A DNA stretch of 51,301 nt, from the NCBI RefSeq assembly GCF_000735695.2, contig NZ_JASZ02000016.1, positions 1-51,301 on the forward strand, in the 5' to 3' direction. The DNA comes from Kaistella haifensis DSM 19056 (GTDB lineage: Bacteria; Bacteroidota; Bacteroidia; Flavobacteriales; Weeksellaceae). Positions 16,428 through 25,562 of this stretch are shown one piece after another. A program made the position numbers and the translations under genes. Each line of letters starts with the position of its first letter. The first letter of the stretch is position 1. The notes under the pieces are model-generated. The model was not told where the DNA came from. It searched no databases and saw only the letters and a list, made by a program, of their open reading frames with translations.

Positions 16428-17057
16428 ATGGAATTATATGGACGAGATTTAGTAAAAAAAATACAAACCGCCGAACTTTCAGGCGAAAATGCCCACGCCA
16501 TTTATTCGCCACCATATCGCCCCGTATTTTCTTATGACGAAATCCTTACCAAAAACCCAAAATTTGCGGCGGTAAATATTGTTCTTTACCTGAAAAACAA
16601 CGAATGGCATTTCCCATTGATGGTAAGAAGCACGAACCAGCGCGACCGTCATAGTGGCCAAATTTCACTTCCGGGTGGAAAAAAAGAAGAAAACGATCTT
16701 AATTTTGAATCAACCGCAAAACGCGAAACTTCTGAAGAAATGGGAATTCCAGAACATTACATCCGGATTATTCGGGAAATGTCGCCTATCTACATTCCGC
16801 CAAGCAATTTTTATGTAAGACCATTTATTTCCTATACGAAGAAAAATCCGGAATTTATTTTACAAGAGAGCGAAGCTGTCGAATTAATTGAGTTTCCGGT
16901 TTCCTCTATCCTCTCGCTTTCCGATAGGCCGGAAATGATGGTTTTGCCAAGCTCCAGAGGGATTGAAGTTCCGGTAATTAACTTCAATGGATACATAATT
17001 TGGGGAGCAACTTCAATGATTTTAAGCGAATTCAGTACATTAATGAAAAATTTGTAA
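16428..17057 (+). CDS. CoA pyrophosphatase, NUDIX hydrolase
   Basis: A 209-residue hydrolase expected to cleave CoA or oxidised CoA to phosphopantetheine and adenosine 3',5'-bisphosphate. The NUDIX box runs from GGKKEENDLNFES through AKRETSEEMG, giving the G-x5-E-x7-R-E-x2-E-E-x-G metal site. It is preceded by the CoA-specific motif RDRHSGQISLPGG (UPF0035). The MAPPYRP-like N-terminal segment is present as YSPPYRPVFSY. The start at 16428 agrees with the family length. It heads a same-strand run with plsC (25 bases apart). Confidence 0.93.
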   Translation: MELYGRDLVKKIQTAELSGENAHAIYSPPYRPVFSYDEILTKNPKFAAVNIVLYLKNNEWHFPLMVRSTNQRDRHSGQISLPGGKKEENDLNFESTAKRETSEEMGIPEHYIRIIREMSPIYIPPSNFYVRPFISYTKKNPEFILQESEAVELIEFPVSSILSLSDRPEMMVLPSSRGIEVPVINFNGYIIWGATSMILSEFSTLMKNL

Positions 17058-17082
17058 ATTCGCAGATTATGATAAACTGATA

Positions 17083-17880
17083 ATGGCGAAGAAAAATATT
17101 TTCACGGATGCATTTGGCAATCTGTATTTCCTAAAAAGACTCATCATTTTCATTCTGGGGATCGTGTCTTACAGAAGATTTAATGGTTTTAATAAACTTA
17201 AAATTTCTGGAACCGAAAATCTGGTAAATCTTCCGGATTCCAATGTTCTTTTCGTCTCCAATCACCAAACGTATTTTGCCGATGTAGCGGCGATGTATCA
17301 CGCTTTTTGCGCGGTGAACAATGGTTACCTTAATTCCATTAAAAATCCGATTTACCTGCTGAATCCGAAAGTAGATTTTTATTACGTAGCTGCCGAAGAA
17401 ACGATGAATAAAGGGTTGATGACCAAAATCTTCAAACTTGCAGGTGCTGTTACCGTAAAAAGAACTTGGCGCGCAGAAGGGCAAAATGTGAATAGAATGG
17501 TAGATTTAACCGAGGTTGAAAATATCATGAAAGCACTAGATAACGGATGGGTAATCACTTTCCCACAAGGAACAACCTCGGCTTTCGCGCAGGGAAGAAA
17601 AGGAACCGCTAAGCTGGTAAAAAACCAAAGACCGATCGTGATTCCTATTAAAATTAATGGTTTTAGAAGAGCTTTCGATAAAAAAGGTTTGCGAGTTAAA
17701 GTAACCGGCGTTAAACCTACGATGGAATTTAAGAAGCCTTTAGATATTGATTATGATAATGATGATGCACAAACCATTCTGAATAAAATAATGGTCGCCA
17801 TCGAACAGACCGAAGATTTCAACGTTCTACATGAATACGATGAAACCTTGAAAGCTCAAAAAGCTACTGTAAAATCTTAA
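17083..17880 (+). CDS. 1-acyl-sn-glycerol-3-phosphate acyltransferase (PlsC-like)
   Basis: A 265-residue membrane-associated acyltransferase of glycerophospholipid synthesis. The catalytic H-x4-D is in VSNHQTYFADV. The glycerophosphate-binding block reads FPQGTTSAF, with Gln replacing the usual Glu of FPEGTRS, a change seen in a flavobacterial subgroup. VIPIKINGFRRAF is the fourth block. A hydrophobic N-terminal stretch (about 14-26) probably anchors it to the inner membrane. It follows the NUDIX gene by 25 bases and precedes a lipoprotein gene by 11, so the three look cotranscribed. The exact acceptor, lysophosphatidic acid or an aminolipid, is not certain. Confidence 0.88.
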   Translation: MAKKNIFTDAFGNLYFLKRLIIFILGIVSYRRFNGFNKLKISGTENLVNLPDSNVLFVSNHQTYFADVAAMYHAFCAVNNGYLNSIKNPIYLLNPKVDFYYVAAEETMNKGLMTKIFKLAGAVTVKRTWRAEGQNVNRMVDLTEVENIMKALDNGWVITFPQGTTSAFAQGRKGTAKLVKNQRPIVIPIKINGFRRAFDKKGLRVKVTGVKPTMEFKKPLDIDYDNDDAQTILNKIMVAIEQTEDFNVLHEYDETLKAQKATVKS

Positions 17881-17891
17881 AAATTCTCTTA

Positions 17892-18329
17892 ATGAAAAAA
17901 ATTATTGCATTATTCATATTTGTAATTTTAGCTGCCTGTAATTCGCAGAAGAAATATTCTGATTTCGATTACAGCTATTCCCGAAGCGGCGGTTTTGCTC
18001 CGATCTACGAAAACCTTTTAATCAAAGGGAATAATGCGCATTATTCTTTCGAAGGACAGGGCAAGAAATTCAAAAAAGATTTCAAAATTACATCCGAGGA
18101 GCGCAAAAAAATTGAAAATGCACTTTCGCAAAACAATTTCCGAATGATTCGCGAAGATTATCAAAAAGTTTACGACAATATTTCGACAAGCATTAATGTA
18201 AAAATCGGGAAGCAATCGGGAAGCAAATCCGATGCATCGATGATTATGGAAGGCGATAAAAACCGTTGGAACAATATAACTTCGGTTTTTCAGGAAATCA
18301 TCAAAAATAAAATTAACGCTACTTCATAA
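17892..18329 (+). CDS. hypothetical lipoprotein, 145 residues
   Basis: The signal MKKIIALFIFVILAAC ends in a lipobox Cys (residue 16). The mature protein is a small basic domain with YSRSGGFAPIYENLLIKGN, FEGQGKKFKKDFKI and a C-terminal helix. The alternation of a short beta stretch, a Tyr-rich segment and a terminal helix gives no family I recognise. It lies 11 bases after plsC and 17 bases before the next gene on the same strand, so it is probably part of that transcription unit. It is expected in the periplasm, anchored to the inner or outer membrane. Confidence 0.75.
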   Translation: MKKIIALFIFVILAACNSQKKYSDFDYSYSRSGGFAPIYENLLIKGNNAHYSFEGQGKKFKKDFKITSEERKKIENALSQNNFRMIREDYQKVYDNISTSINVKIGKQSGSKSDASMIMEGDKNRWNNITSVFQEIIKNKINATS

Positions 18330-18346
18330 CTTTTCGATCAAAGACC

Positions 18347-18889
18347 ATGACCTTTTCAGAAATCTTGCAATATTCTACAAGCAAAACTCGTGTAGTACTT
18401 TATACATCTCAGTTTTCTATTGCCAAATTGGTTTTTCACGTACTTGATTTTTCAGGAAAAGAATATGATTTTTTTCTAATGAATGGCGAAAATCGATTTT
18501 CAAATCATGATTTTGTAATTTTAGAAACGGATGATGCCGAAAAAGCGAAAGATTTTGAACCAAATATCATTTTAATATCCGAAGAAATCAACTCAGATGA
18601 TTTAGTTTCAGTATTAGAAAAAATTACTCCCGGCGGAGTTTTGATTTATCCTGAAAACAAAGAAGTGCTTATAGAAAAGGCAGAAAATTATTTCCGTAAA
18701 CTTCCTTTTTCACCTACCGAAATCGGTAAATCCGACGATAATTTTATCCTGCATACGGATATGGGAAATATCCCTTTAATTTCAAAAGAGGAAGATCTCC
18801 TAAAAAACATCAATGGAATTCAGCTTCTTTGTCAGCAATTCGGCGTGATGGAGGAAGATTTTTATGAGCCGATGATGACTTTTGAATAA
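18347..18889 (+). CDS. uncharacterised protein, weakly Mur-ligase-like
   Basis: A 180-residue soluble protein with no signal peptide. Segments recall the middle domain of UDP-N-acetylmuramate ligases: DFVILETDDAEKAKDFEPN then IILISEEINSDD resembles the E-x-D-E...P-x-(I/V)-x-I-x-N...D/H block of Mpl and MurC, and the C-terminal LLKNINGIQLLCQQFGVMEE resembles the GxHN...NALAA...GV stretch. The P-loop and catalytic residues are missing, so an active ligase is unlikely. This reading is an inference from short similarities; a novel family is just as possible. It follows the lipoprotein gene by 17 bases. Confidence 0.7.
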   Translation: MTFSEILQYSTSKTRVVLYTSQFSIAKLVFHVLDFSGKEYDFFLMNGENRFSNHDFVILETDDAEKAKDFEPNIILISEEINSDDLVSVLEKITPGGVLIYPENKEVLIEKAENYFRKLPFSPTEIGKSDDNFILHTDMGNIPLISKEEDLLKNINGIQLLCQQFGVMEEDFYEPMMTFE

Positions 18890-19012
18890 ATATCCAACTC
18901 CTTTTTCGTTTGATTTTCAACCATTAAATATCTGAAATTAAACCAGATATATTCATTCCCTCAAGATCAGGAAAATTTCATTAAATTTACGATAATTAAA
19001 AAGTAAATAAAA

Positions 19013-20200
19013 ATGAGATACCACCATTCCGGAAAAATACCTCAGAAAAGACATACGATTTTCAAGTCTGAAAACGACCAATTTTATTACGAACAATTGT
19101 TTGGTACCGAAGGTTTTCACGGAATTTCATCCCTACTCTATCATATCCATCGTCCAACGCAAATCAAATCGATCAGCGAACCTAAAGATGTGACGCCGAA
19201 AATTGCAGTTGAAAAAAATGTGACTCCCAGAATGCTTAAAGGAATGAATATCACTGCAGAAAACGACTTTATCGACAGCCGAAAAGCACTTTTGCTGAAC
19301 AATGATCTGAAAATGGGATTGGCAAAACCGAAAAAATCCACCGAATATTTCTACAAAAATGCGGAATGCGACGAGTTACTCTTTATTCACGAAGGTAAAG
19401 GAACGCTGAAAACTTTTCTTGGAAATCTGGAATTTTCCGTGGGCGATTATCTTATTATTCCTCGTGGTACCATTTATCAAATCGAATTTGAAACCGAAAA
19501 CAATGTATTATTCTTCATTGAAGCGCACTCGCCTATTTACACCCCAAAGCGCTATCGAAACGAATTTGGGCAACTTCTGGAACATTCTCCGTTTTGCGAA
19601 AGGGATATCATTGCGCCAACCTTTGTAGATCCCAAAGATGAAAAAGGTGAATTCACGATTAAAATAAAAAAGGAAAACCAAATTTGGGATTTCGTATACG
19701 CAAGCCACCCTTTCGATGTGGTTGGTTGGGACGGATATTTTTATCCTTTTAAATTTAATATCAAAAATTTCGAACCTATTACCGGTCGAGTTCATTTACC
19801 ACCGCCTATTCATCAAACATTTGAGGCGCACAACTTCGTAGTTTGTTCGTTTGTGGCAAGAATGTACGATTATCATCCGCTTGCTATTCCGGCTCCTTAC
19901 AACCACTCAAATATTGATTCGGACGAAGTTCTTTTCTATACTGAAGGCGATTTCATGAGCAGAAATCATATCGATTTGATGGATTTTACCCTACATCCGG
20001 GAGGAATTGTACATGGCCCGCATCCGGGAGCGATGGAACGCAGCATTGGCAAAAAATTTACCGAAGAGTACGCCGTAATGGTTGATCCTTTCCGCCCTTT
20101 GAAGCTTACCGAAGAAGCAATGAAAGTCGAAGATCCTTCGTATGCGACTTCGTGGCTCGAAAATTCAGATAATTATTTAGGGGATCGTTCCCAAGAATAA
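19013..20200 (+). CDS. hmgA: homogentisate 1,2-dioxygenase
   Basis: A 395-residue cupin dioxygenase that opens the aromatic ring of homogentisate to maleylacetoacetate, using Fe(II) and O2. The N-terminal RYHHSGKIPQKRHTIFKS and HRPTQIKSI match the family. The C-terminal cupin carries HLPPPIHQTFEAHNFVVCSF, SDEVLFYTEGDF and HPGGIVHGPHPGAMERS, which supplies the iron-binding His and Glu residues. Length is a little short of the 430-440 residues of many homologues but fits the Bacteroidota branch. It opens the tyrosine-degradation stretch ahead of hpd and fahA. The 123 bases upstream are AT-rich; a TAAATTTA box resembles the -7 element. Confidence 0.95.
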   Translation: MRYHHSGKIPQKRHTIFKSENDQFYYEQLFGTEGFHGISSLLYHIHRPTQIKSISEPKDVTPKIAVEKNVTPRMLKGMNITAENDFIDSRKALLLNNDLKMGLAKPKKSTEYFYKNAECDELLFIHEGKGTLKTFLGNLEFSVGDYLIIPRGTIYQIEFETENNVLFFIEAHSPIYTPKRYRNEFGQLLEHSPFCERDIIAPTFVDPKDEKGEFTIKIKKENQIWDFVYASHPFDVVGWDGYFYPFKFNIKNFEPITGRVHLPPPIHQTFEAHNFVVCSFVARMYDYHPLAIPAPYNHSNIDSDEVLFYTEGDFMSRNHIDLMDFTLHPGGIVHGPHPGAMERSIGKKFTEEYAVMVDPFRPLKLTEEAMKVEDPSYATSWLENSDNYLGDRSQE

Positions 20201-20290
20201 TCATTATTTTTTTTCCTAAAACATGACAGAAATTAGCGATAATTTCTTCAAAAGCTGAGATTCCTCATTTCGGCTCTTAGCGGAATTTAG

Positions 20291-20298
20291 TAAATTTG
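20291..20298 (+). promoter_or_regulatory. -7 box (TAAATTTG) of the CoA-transferase gene
   Basis: TAAATTTG ends 21 bases before ATG 20320. It overlaps an in-frame TTG at 20296, which argues that translation starts at 20320. Confidence 0.5.
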
Positions 20299-20319
20299 AG
20301 AAATCAAACAACTGAAAAT

Positions 20320-21594
20320 ATGATTCAATATGTAAGCGCAGAAGAAGCCGTATCTCTCATAAAAAGCGGAGATAGAATTTTTTCGCATGGCAGCGCATGT
20401 ACCCCAAATTTTTTGATTAATGAACTTGCAAAGCACTCGCCACGCCTTTCCAATATAGAATTTGTATCGATTACCCAACAGGGAAATGTAGAGATTGCAA
20501 AACCTCAATATAAAGATCATTTTTTCGTTAATTCCTTATTTGTTTCCACGCCGGTTCGCGATGCCGTAAATTCTGATCACGGAGATTTCGTTCCTGTTTT
20601 TTTAAGTGAAATTCCATTGCTCTTCAAAAACGGACACTTACCGATTGATGTTGCAATGATTACTGTTTCGCCTCCGGATCAACACGGATATTGTACCTTG
20701 GGAACCTCTGTAGATGTCGCTAGAAGTGCTGTAGATACTACGAAAACAATTATTGCTCAGGTAAATCCAAAAATGCCGAGAACTCATGGTGATGGGTTGA
20801 TTCATGTTTCTAAAATACATAAAATGGTTTGGCATGAAGAGGAACTTTTAACCGTAGATTATGGCGCAAAAGTAGACGAAGAAGAATTGCTAATCGGTAA
20901 AAATGTAGCAGAACTAATCGATGACAGATCCACGCTGCAAATGGGAATCGGCACCATTCCTGATGCGGTCTTGAAATGCCTGCACAATCACAAAGATTTA
21001 GGAGTTCATACCGAAATGATCAGCGATGGCATTGTAGATTTGGTGGCAAAAGACATCGTAAATAACAAATATAAAGGAACTCACCTGAACAGAACCATCA
21101 CCAGTTTTGCCTTCGGAACCAAGAAATTGTATGATTACATTGATGACAATCCTTCATTTGCTTTCATGGATGTGGAACATGTGAATTATCCGATCAATAT
21201 TATGAAAAATAAAAAAGTTGTGGCCATTAATTCCGCAATTGAGATCGATCTTACAGGACAAGTTTGCGCAGATTCTATCGGAACCTATCAGTTCAGCGGA
21301 ATTGGTGGCCAGATGGATTTCATGCGTGGCGCAGCACTTTCCGAAGGAGGAAAACCTATTATCGCAATTTCATCAAGAACGAAAAAAGGAGTTCCACGAA
21401 TTGTACCGTTCCTAAAACCAGGAGCAGGCGTGGTAACCACAAGAGGCCATATTCACTATGTGGTAACTGAATTCGGGACAGCCTATCTCTACGGAAAAAA
21501 TTTAAAACAGAGAGCAAAAGCCCTTATCGAAATTTCTCATCCTGATGACCGGGAAATGCTCGAAAAAGCAACCTTTGAAAGATTTTATCAGTAA
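20320..21594 (+). CDS. acetyl-CoA hydrolase/transferase family protein
   Basis: A 424-residue CoA-transferase (family I fold, acetyl-CoA hydrolase/4-hydroxybutyrate CoA-transferase type). The sequence carries SGDRIFSHGSACTPNFL near the N-terminus, VSPPDQHGYCTLG, QMGIGTIPDAVLKCL, HTEMISDGIVDL with the probable catalytic Glu, SGIGGQMDFMRGA, and VVTTRGHIHYVVTEFG near the C-terminus. It moves CoA between short acids such as acetate, 4-hydroxybutyrate or acetoacetate. Its place between hmgA and hpd suggests that it activates acids from tyrosine breakdown, but the substrate is not determined by sequence. The ATG at 20320 is used rather than a TTG at 20296, because the promoter box covers the latter. 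Confidence 0.93.
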   Translation: MIQYVSAEEAVSLIKSGDRIFSHGSACTPNFLINELAKHSPRLSNIEFVSITQQGNVEIAKPQYKDHFFVNSLFVSTPVRDAVNSDHGDFVPVFLSEIPLLFKNGHLPIDVAMITVSPPDQHGYCTLGTSVDVARSAVDTTKTIIAQVNPKMPRTHGDGLIHVSKIHKMVWHEEELLTVDYGAKVDEEELLIGKNVAELIDDRSTLQMGIGTIPDAVLKCLHNHKDLGVHTEMISDGIVDLVAKDIVNNKYKGTHLNRTITSFAFGTKKLYDYIDDNPSFAFMDVEHVNYPINIMKNKKVVAINSAIEIDLTGQVCADSIGTYQFSGIGGQMDFMRGAALSEGGKPIIAISSRTKKGVPRIVPFLKPGAGVVTTRGHIHYVVTEFGTAYLYGKNLKQRAKALIEISHPDDREMLEKATFERFYQ

Positions 21595-21596
21595 TA

Positions 21597-21637
21597 AAAA
21601 ATGCCCCAAAAGAGTTTATAACATTTTGGGGCATTTT
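21597..21637 (+). terminator. terminator of the CoA-transferase gene
   Basis: A stem of at least 11 bp (ATGCCCCAAAA with TTTTGGGGCAT, extended by A-T pairs) and a 12-base loop end in TTTTCTTT just past the stop codon. Confidence 0.85.
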
Positions 21638-21750
21638 CTTTCTACGGGAATTTTTGTATCGTGTAATTATAATTAAAATGCATCCCTGGAAAATGTAATT
21701 TCGGCTATCCTAAAAATTTTGTACATTGGCATATCTAAAAAAAGAATAAA

Positions 21751-22881
21751 ATGTCAACACTTACTTTCGCAGAAAAAATAGCACAGGCAGAAAATTTTTT
21801 ACCAATTAATGGTACTGATTATATCGAGTTTTATGTTGGAAATGCAAAACAAGCAGCCCATTTCTACAAAACAGCTTTCGGATTTCAATCAGTAGCTTAC
21901 GCAGGACCGGAAACGGGCGTTCGAGACCGCGCTTCTTACGTTCTTCAACAGGGAAAAATTCGTTTGGTTTTAACCTCTGGTTTAAACTCTGATTCCCCGA
22001 TTTGTGAGCATCAAAAAAAACATGGCGATGGAGTGAAAATTTTGGCACTTTGGGTTGATGACGCTTACGCCGCTTTCGAAGAAACCACCAAACGTGGCGG
22101 GAAACCTTATATGGAACCAACTACAATTACCGATGAACACGGTGAAGTACGAATGTCTGGAATTTACACCTACGGCGAAACCGTTCATATGTTTGTAGAA
22201 AGAAAAAATTACTCCGGAGATTTTATGCCGGGTTATCAAAAATGGGAAAGCGATTATAATCCATCGGAAGTTGGGTTACTGTATGTGGACCATTGCGTAG
22301 GAAATGTAGCATGGGATCGAATGATTCCTACAGTTGAATGGTACGAAAAAGTAATGGGATTTGTGAATATCTTAAGTTTTGATGACAAACAAATCAATAC
22401 AGAATATTCTGCGCTAATGTCGAAAGTGATGAGTAATGGAAATGGTTACGCGAAATTCCCGATCAATGAACCTGCGGAAGGTAAAAAGAAATCTCAAGTT
22501 GAAGAATACCTCGATTTCTACGAAGGTGAAGGCGTACAACATATTGCGGTTGCCACCAAAGACATCATCAAAACCGTAACCGAATTGAAAGCACGAGGAA
22601 TAGAATTTCTTCCGGCACCGCCAAACGCTTACTATGAAATGGTTCCCCAAAGAGTCGGACAAATCGACGAAGACCTGAAAAAATTGGAAGATTTGGGAAT
22701 TTTGATCGACTGTGATGAAGAAGGTTATCTGCTACAAATCTTCACCAAACCAGTAGAAGATCGCCCTACTCTTTTCTATGAAATTATCGAAAGACACGGC
22801 GCACAAAGTTTTGGTGCAGGAAATTTCAAAGCGTTATTTGAAGCTTTAGAAAAAGAACAGGATCGTCGCGGAAACTTATAA
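21751..22881 (+). CDS. hpd: 4-hydroxyphenylpyruvate dioxygenase
   Basis: A 376-residue Fe(II) dioxygenase that converts 4-hydroxyphenylpyruvate to homogentisate. Two VOC-fold domains are visible: the first begins NGTDYIEFYVGNAKQAAHFY, the second DHCVGNVAWDRMIPTVEWYE. The iron ligands are His in VDHCVGN, His in GEGVQHIAVATKDI and Glu in FYEIIERHG near the C-terminus, with the family ending GAGNFKALFEALEKEQ. It supplies the substrate for hmgA, encoded upstream. A TACATTGG sequence about 20 bases before the start resembles the -7 element with one mismatch. Confidence 0.97.
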   Translation: MSTLTFAEKIAQAENFLPINGTDYIEFYVGNAKQAAHFYKTAFGFQSVAYAGPETGVRDRASYVLQQGKIRLVLTSGLNSDSPICEHQKKHGDGVKILALWVDDAYAAFEETTKRGGKPYMEPTTITDEHGEVRMSGIYTYGETVHMFVERKNYSGDFMPGYQKWESDYNPSEVGLLYVDHCVGNVAWDRMIPTVEWYEKVMGFVNILSFDDKQINTEYSALMSKVMSNGNGYAKFPINEPAEGKKKSQVEEYLDFYEGEGVQHIAVATKDIIKTVTELKARGIEFLPAPPNAYYEMVPQRVGQIDEDLKKLEDLGILIDCDEEGYLLQIFTKPVEDRPTLFYEIIERHGAQSFGAGNFKALFEALEKEQDRRGNL

Positions 22882-22930
22882 TAAAGACATCTAGATCGTG
22901 TAGTTTTCTTCAAATTATTTAAAATCATCC

Positions 22931-23392
22931 ATGAAAAAATTAATTTTCAGCATCGTTTTTTGTATTTCCACACTTGGGTTGAATGCTCAATATGGCACGA
23001 TCAATGCGATTATCCAAAGATTGGAAGAAAAACGCGGAATCAACCAAAACCTTTCCGACGTAAACATCGATAACAGAAAATTTGTTCTGATAAAGGATTT
23101 TGAGGATCACACCGAACGAAGTTTCATCATCATTAAAGGAAATTTGGTGACTTATGTAGAGATGTTTGATGACAAAAAAACCGGAGAATCGTCTTCCAAT
23201 GTTTTTTCCGGCGATATCGTTCGTCCAAAATCCAATTTGATTTCGATGCGGGCCGACAAACTCGAAGGCATCAAAATTCCATTGCCAGTGACGAAAACTT
23301 TACTCATGACGAAACAAAAACAATTCCTTTACCTGGTCGATATTGATACCAAAGAACGATGGATAGAGGAATCTGCCATCAATCAAAAATAA
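22931..23392 (+). CDS. hypothetical exported protein, 153 residues
   Basis: The signal peptide MKKLIFSIVFCISTLGLNAQ is typical of flavobacterial secreted proteins. The mature part begins GTINAIIQRLEEKRGINQNL and continues with short beta-like segments (FVLIKDFEDHTERSFIIIKG, YVEMFDDKKTGE). No domain is recognised. It sits between hpd and fahA on the same strand, 49 bases after hpd, and ends at a terminator, so it may simply ride on the tyrosine operon. Similar small exported proteins occur in this locus in relatives as far as I recall. Confidence 0.75.
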   Translation: MKKLIFSIVFCISTLGLNAQYGTINAIIQRLEEKRGINQNLSDVNIDNRKFVLIKDFEDHTERSFIIIKGNLVTYVEMFDDKKTGESSSNVFSGDIVRPKSNLISMRADKLEGIKIPLPVTKTLLMTKQKQFLYLVDIDTKERWIEESAINQK

Positions 23393-23406
23393 ATTTAAAC
23401 ATAAAA

Positions 23407-23450
23407 AAGGTTCAAGATAAAAGCACATTTTACCGTTGAACCTTCTTTTT
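23407..23450 (+). terminator. terminator upstream of fahA
   Basis: A 9-bp stem (AAGGTTCAA with TTGAACCTT) encloses a 20-base loop and is followed by CTTTTT. It separates the exported protein gene from fahA and overlaps a spurious TTG start at 23436. Confidence 0.65.
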
Positions 23451-23468
23451 AAAAAATACCAAAAAAAA

Positions 23469-24716
23469 ATGAAGTCTTTTGTAAATTACGAACAAAACTC
23501 AGATTTTTCGATCCACAATATACCGTTCGGAGTTGCGGCTTTCAATAAAGAATATATCGCTTGTTGCACGCGAATTGGCGATATCGTGATCGATTTGGCA
23601 ACGCTTTACGACTACGGTTTTTTTGATGAAATCGAAGGTCTTAATGAAAATGTTTTTGAGGCTTATACATTAAATGAATTCATCGAGCTTGGCAAACCGG
23701 TTACCAATGCTGTAAGACTTAAAATCCAAGAACTTCTCTCAGAAAATTCTAAAATGGCCAATGATGAAAGAACTTTAGAAGAATGTTTTTTCAGTTTAGA
23801 TCAAGTGAAAATGATGATGCCACTGCATATTCCGAATTATACCGATTTCTACAGCAGTATCGAACACGCAACCAATGTAGGAAAAATGTTCCGCGATCCA
23901 GCAAATGCGCTCCTTCCGAACTGGAAACATCTTCCGGTAGGATATCACGGTCGCGCTTCATCTATCGTGGTTTCCGGAACCGAAATTATTCGTCCGAAAG
24001 GTCAAACAAAACCTGCGGATTCCGAAAAACCTATTTTCGGGCCATCAAAACAACTCGATTTCGAGCTGGAAATGGCTTTTGTGGTGAATAAACATACCGA
24101 AATGGGCGAAAGTATTTCCACTTCGGAAGCTGAAAATGCTATTTTCGGAATGGTGCTTTTCAACGATTGGTCGGCGCGAGATATTCAAAGTTGGGAATAT
24201 GTTCCGCTTGGACCATTTTTAGGGAAAAATTTCGGAAGTTCTATTTCACCTTGGGTTGTGACAATGGAAGCTTTAAACCCATTCAGAACTTCATCTCCAA
24301 AACAAGAACCTGAAGTTTTGGATTATTTAAAATTTACAGGAGAACAGAATTACGACATCAATCTTGAGGTTTATTTGCAACCCGAAAATGGTACGGAAAA
24401 CCTCATTTCGAAAAGCAATTACAAATTCATGTACTGGAATATGTTGCAGCAATTGGCCCATCATACGGTAAATGGTTGCAATGTGGAAGTGGGCGATCTT
24501 TATGCATCCGGAACGATTTCCGGAGAGGATCCAAATTCTTTCGGTTCCATGCTTGAACTCACGTGGAGAGGGCAAAATCCAATCCAATTAAACAATGGAC
24601 AGGAAAGAAAATTTATTGAAGACAACGATACCATCATCATGCGTGGTTTTGCTGAGAAAGACGGAGTTCGAGTAGGTTTTGGTGAAGTTTCAGGGAAAAT
24701 ATTGCCTGCTAAATAA
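23469..24716 (+). CDS. fahA: fumarylacetoacetase
   Basis: A 415-residue hydrolase that splits fumarylacetoacetate to fumarate and acetoacetate, the last step of tyrosine degradation. The N-terminal SH3-like domain has IPFGVAAFN. The catalytic domain carries YTDFYSSIEHATNVGKMFRD, PVGYHGRASSIVVSGT, the metal ligands in DFELEMAFVV and FNDWSARDIQSWEYVPLGPF, and ASGTISGEDPNSFGSMLELT. The start is placed at ATG 23469 (MKSFVNYEQN); the TTG at 23436 adds 11 unrelated residues inside a terminator hairpin. The flavin reductase follows 21 bases later. Confidence 0.97.
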   Translation: MKSFVNYEQNSDFSIHNIPFGVAAFNKEYIACCTRIGDIVIDLATLYDYGFFDEIEGLNENVFEAYTLNEFIELGKPVTNAVRLKIQELLSENSKMANDERTLEECFFSLDQVKMMMPLHIPNYTDFYSSIEHATNVGKMFRDPANALLPNWKHLPVGYHGRASSIVVSGTEIIRPKGQTKPADSEKPIFGPSKQLDFELEMAFVVNKHTEMGESISTSEAENAIFGMVLFNDWSARDIQSWEYVPLGPFLGKNFGSSISPWVVTMEALNPFRTSSPKQEPEVLDYLKFTGEQNYDINLEVYLQPENGTENLISKSNYKFMYWNMLQQLAHHTVNGCNVEVGDLYASGTISGEDPNSFGSMLELTWRGQNPIQLNNGQERKFIEDNDTIIMRGFAEKDGVRVGFGEVSGKILPAK

Positions 24717-24737
24717 TGCTTTCAATTCATTTTCATC

Positions 24738-25559
24738 ATGAAAACAATTTCACCAAAGGATTTAAACAATCGTCAATTGCAAACCCTTCTACAGACGGCA
24801 ATTGCACCACGACCAATTGCCCTTGCATCTACTATTGACGCAGAAGGAAATGTGAATTTAAGCCCGTTCAGTTTTTTTAATCTTTTTAGTTCTAATCCAC
24901 CGGTGGTGATTTTTTCTCCGTCACGAAGAGTTCGAGACAATACCACCAAACATACTTTAGAAAACGTTTTGGAAGTTCCGGAAGTCGTGATTGGGATTGT
25001 GAATCATCAAATTGTACAACAAATTTCGCTTGCATCTACCGAATACGAAAAAAGCGTAAATGAGTTTGTAAAATCGGGTCTTACAATGAAAGATGCAGAA
25101 TTAATCCGACCAAAACTTATCGAAGAATGCCCTATAAATTTCGAATGTAAAGTATTAGAACTAAAACATTTAGGAACAGAAGGAGGAGCCGGAAATTTAG
25201 TAATTTGCGAAATCATTAAAATTCATCTTCACGAAAAATACTTGAATGATGAAGGCAATTTAGACCAAATAAAACTCGATTTGGTGGCGAGATTAGGTGG
25301 AAATTGGTACGCCAGAAACAATGAAAGCAATTTATTTGAAGTTCCGAAACCGTTAGTAACTAAAGGAATCGGTTTTGATTTGTTGCCGAACGAAATCAAA
25401 TACAGCAAAATTTTCACAGGAAACGATTTGGGAATGCTTGCCAACATTGAAAAATTGCCGGGAGGAAATTTTACCGATAATGAAATTCTGCATCAAGAAG
25501 CTCAACAATTGCTTCAGCAAAACAACATTGAAAAAGCTTGGGAAACCTTGATATTGTAA
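24738..25559 (+). CDS. flavin reductase family protein
   Basis: A 273-residue FMN-binding split-barrel protein of the DIM6/NTAB type. Its first half carries TAIAPRPIALASTIDAEGNV and LSPFSFFNLFSSNPPVVIFS, which form the FMN site, then NHQIVQQISLASTEY with the substrate loop. The latter part (GGAGNLVICEIIKIHLHEKY, then LDLVARLGGNWYARN) completes the domain. Relatives reduce flavins or act on flavin-linked substrates; the function in this locus is not known. It directly follows fahA (21 bases) and so is likely part of the tyrosine unit. Confidence 0.88.
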   Translation: MKTISPKDLNNRQLQTLLQTAIAPRPIALASTIDAEGNVNLSPFSFFNLFSSNPPVVIFSPSRRVRDNTTKHTLENVLEVPEVVIGIVNHQIVQQISLASTEYEKSVNEFVKSGLTMKDAELIRPKLIEECPINFECKVLELKHLGTEGGAGNLVICEIIKIHLHEKYLNDEGNLDQIKLDLVARLGGNWYARNNESNLFEVPKPLVTKGIGFDLLPNEIKYSKIFTGNDLGMLANIEKLPGGNFTDNEILHQEAQQLLQQNNIEKAWETLIL

Positions 25560-25562
25560 ACA

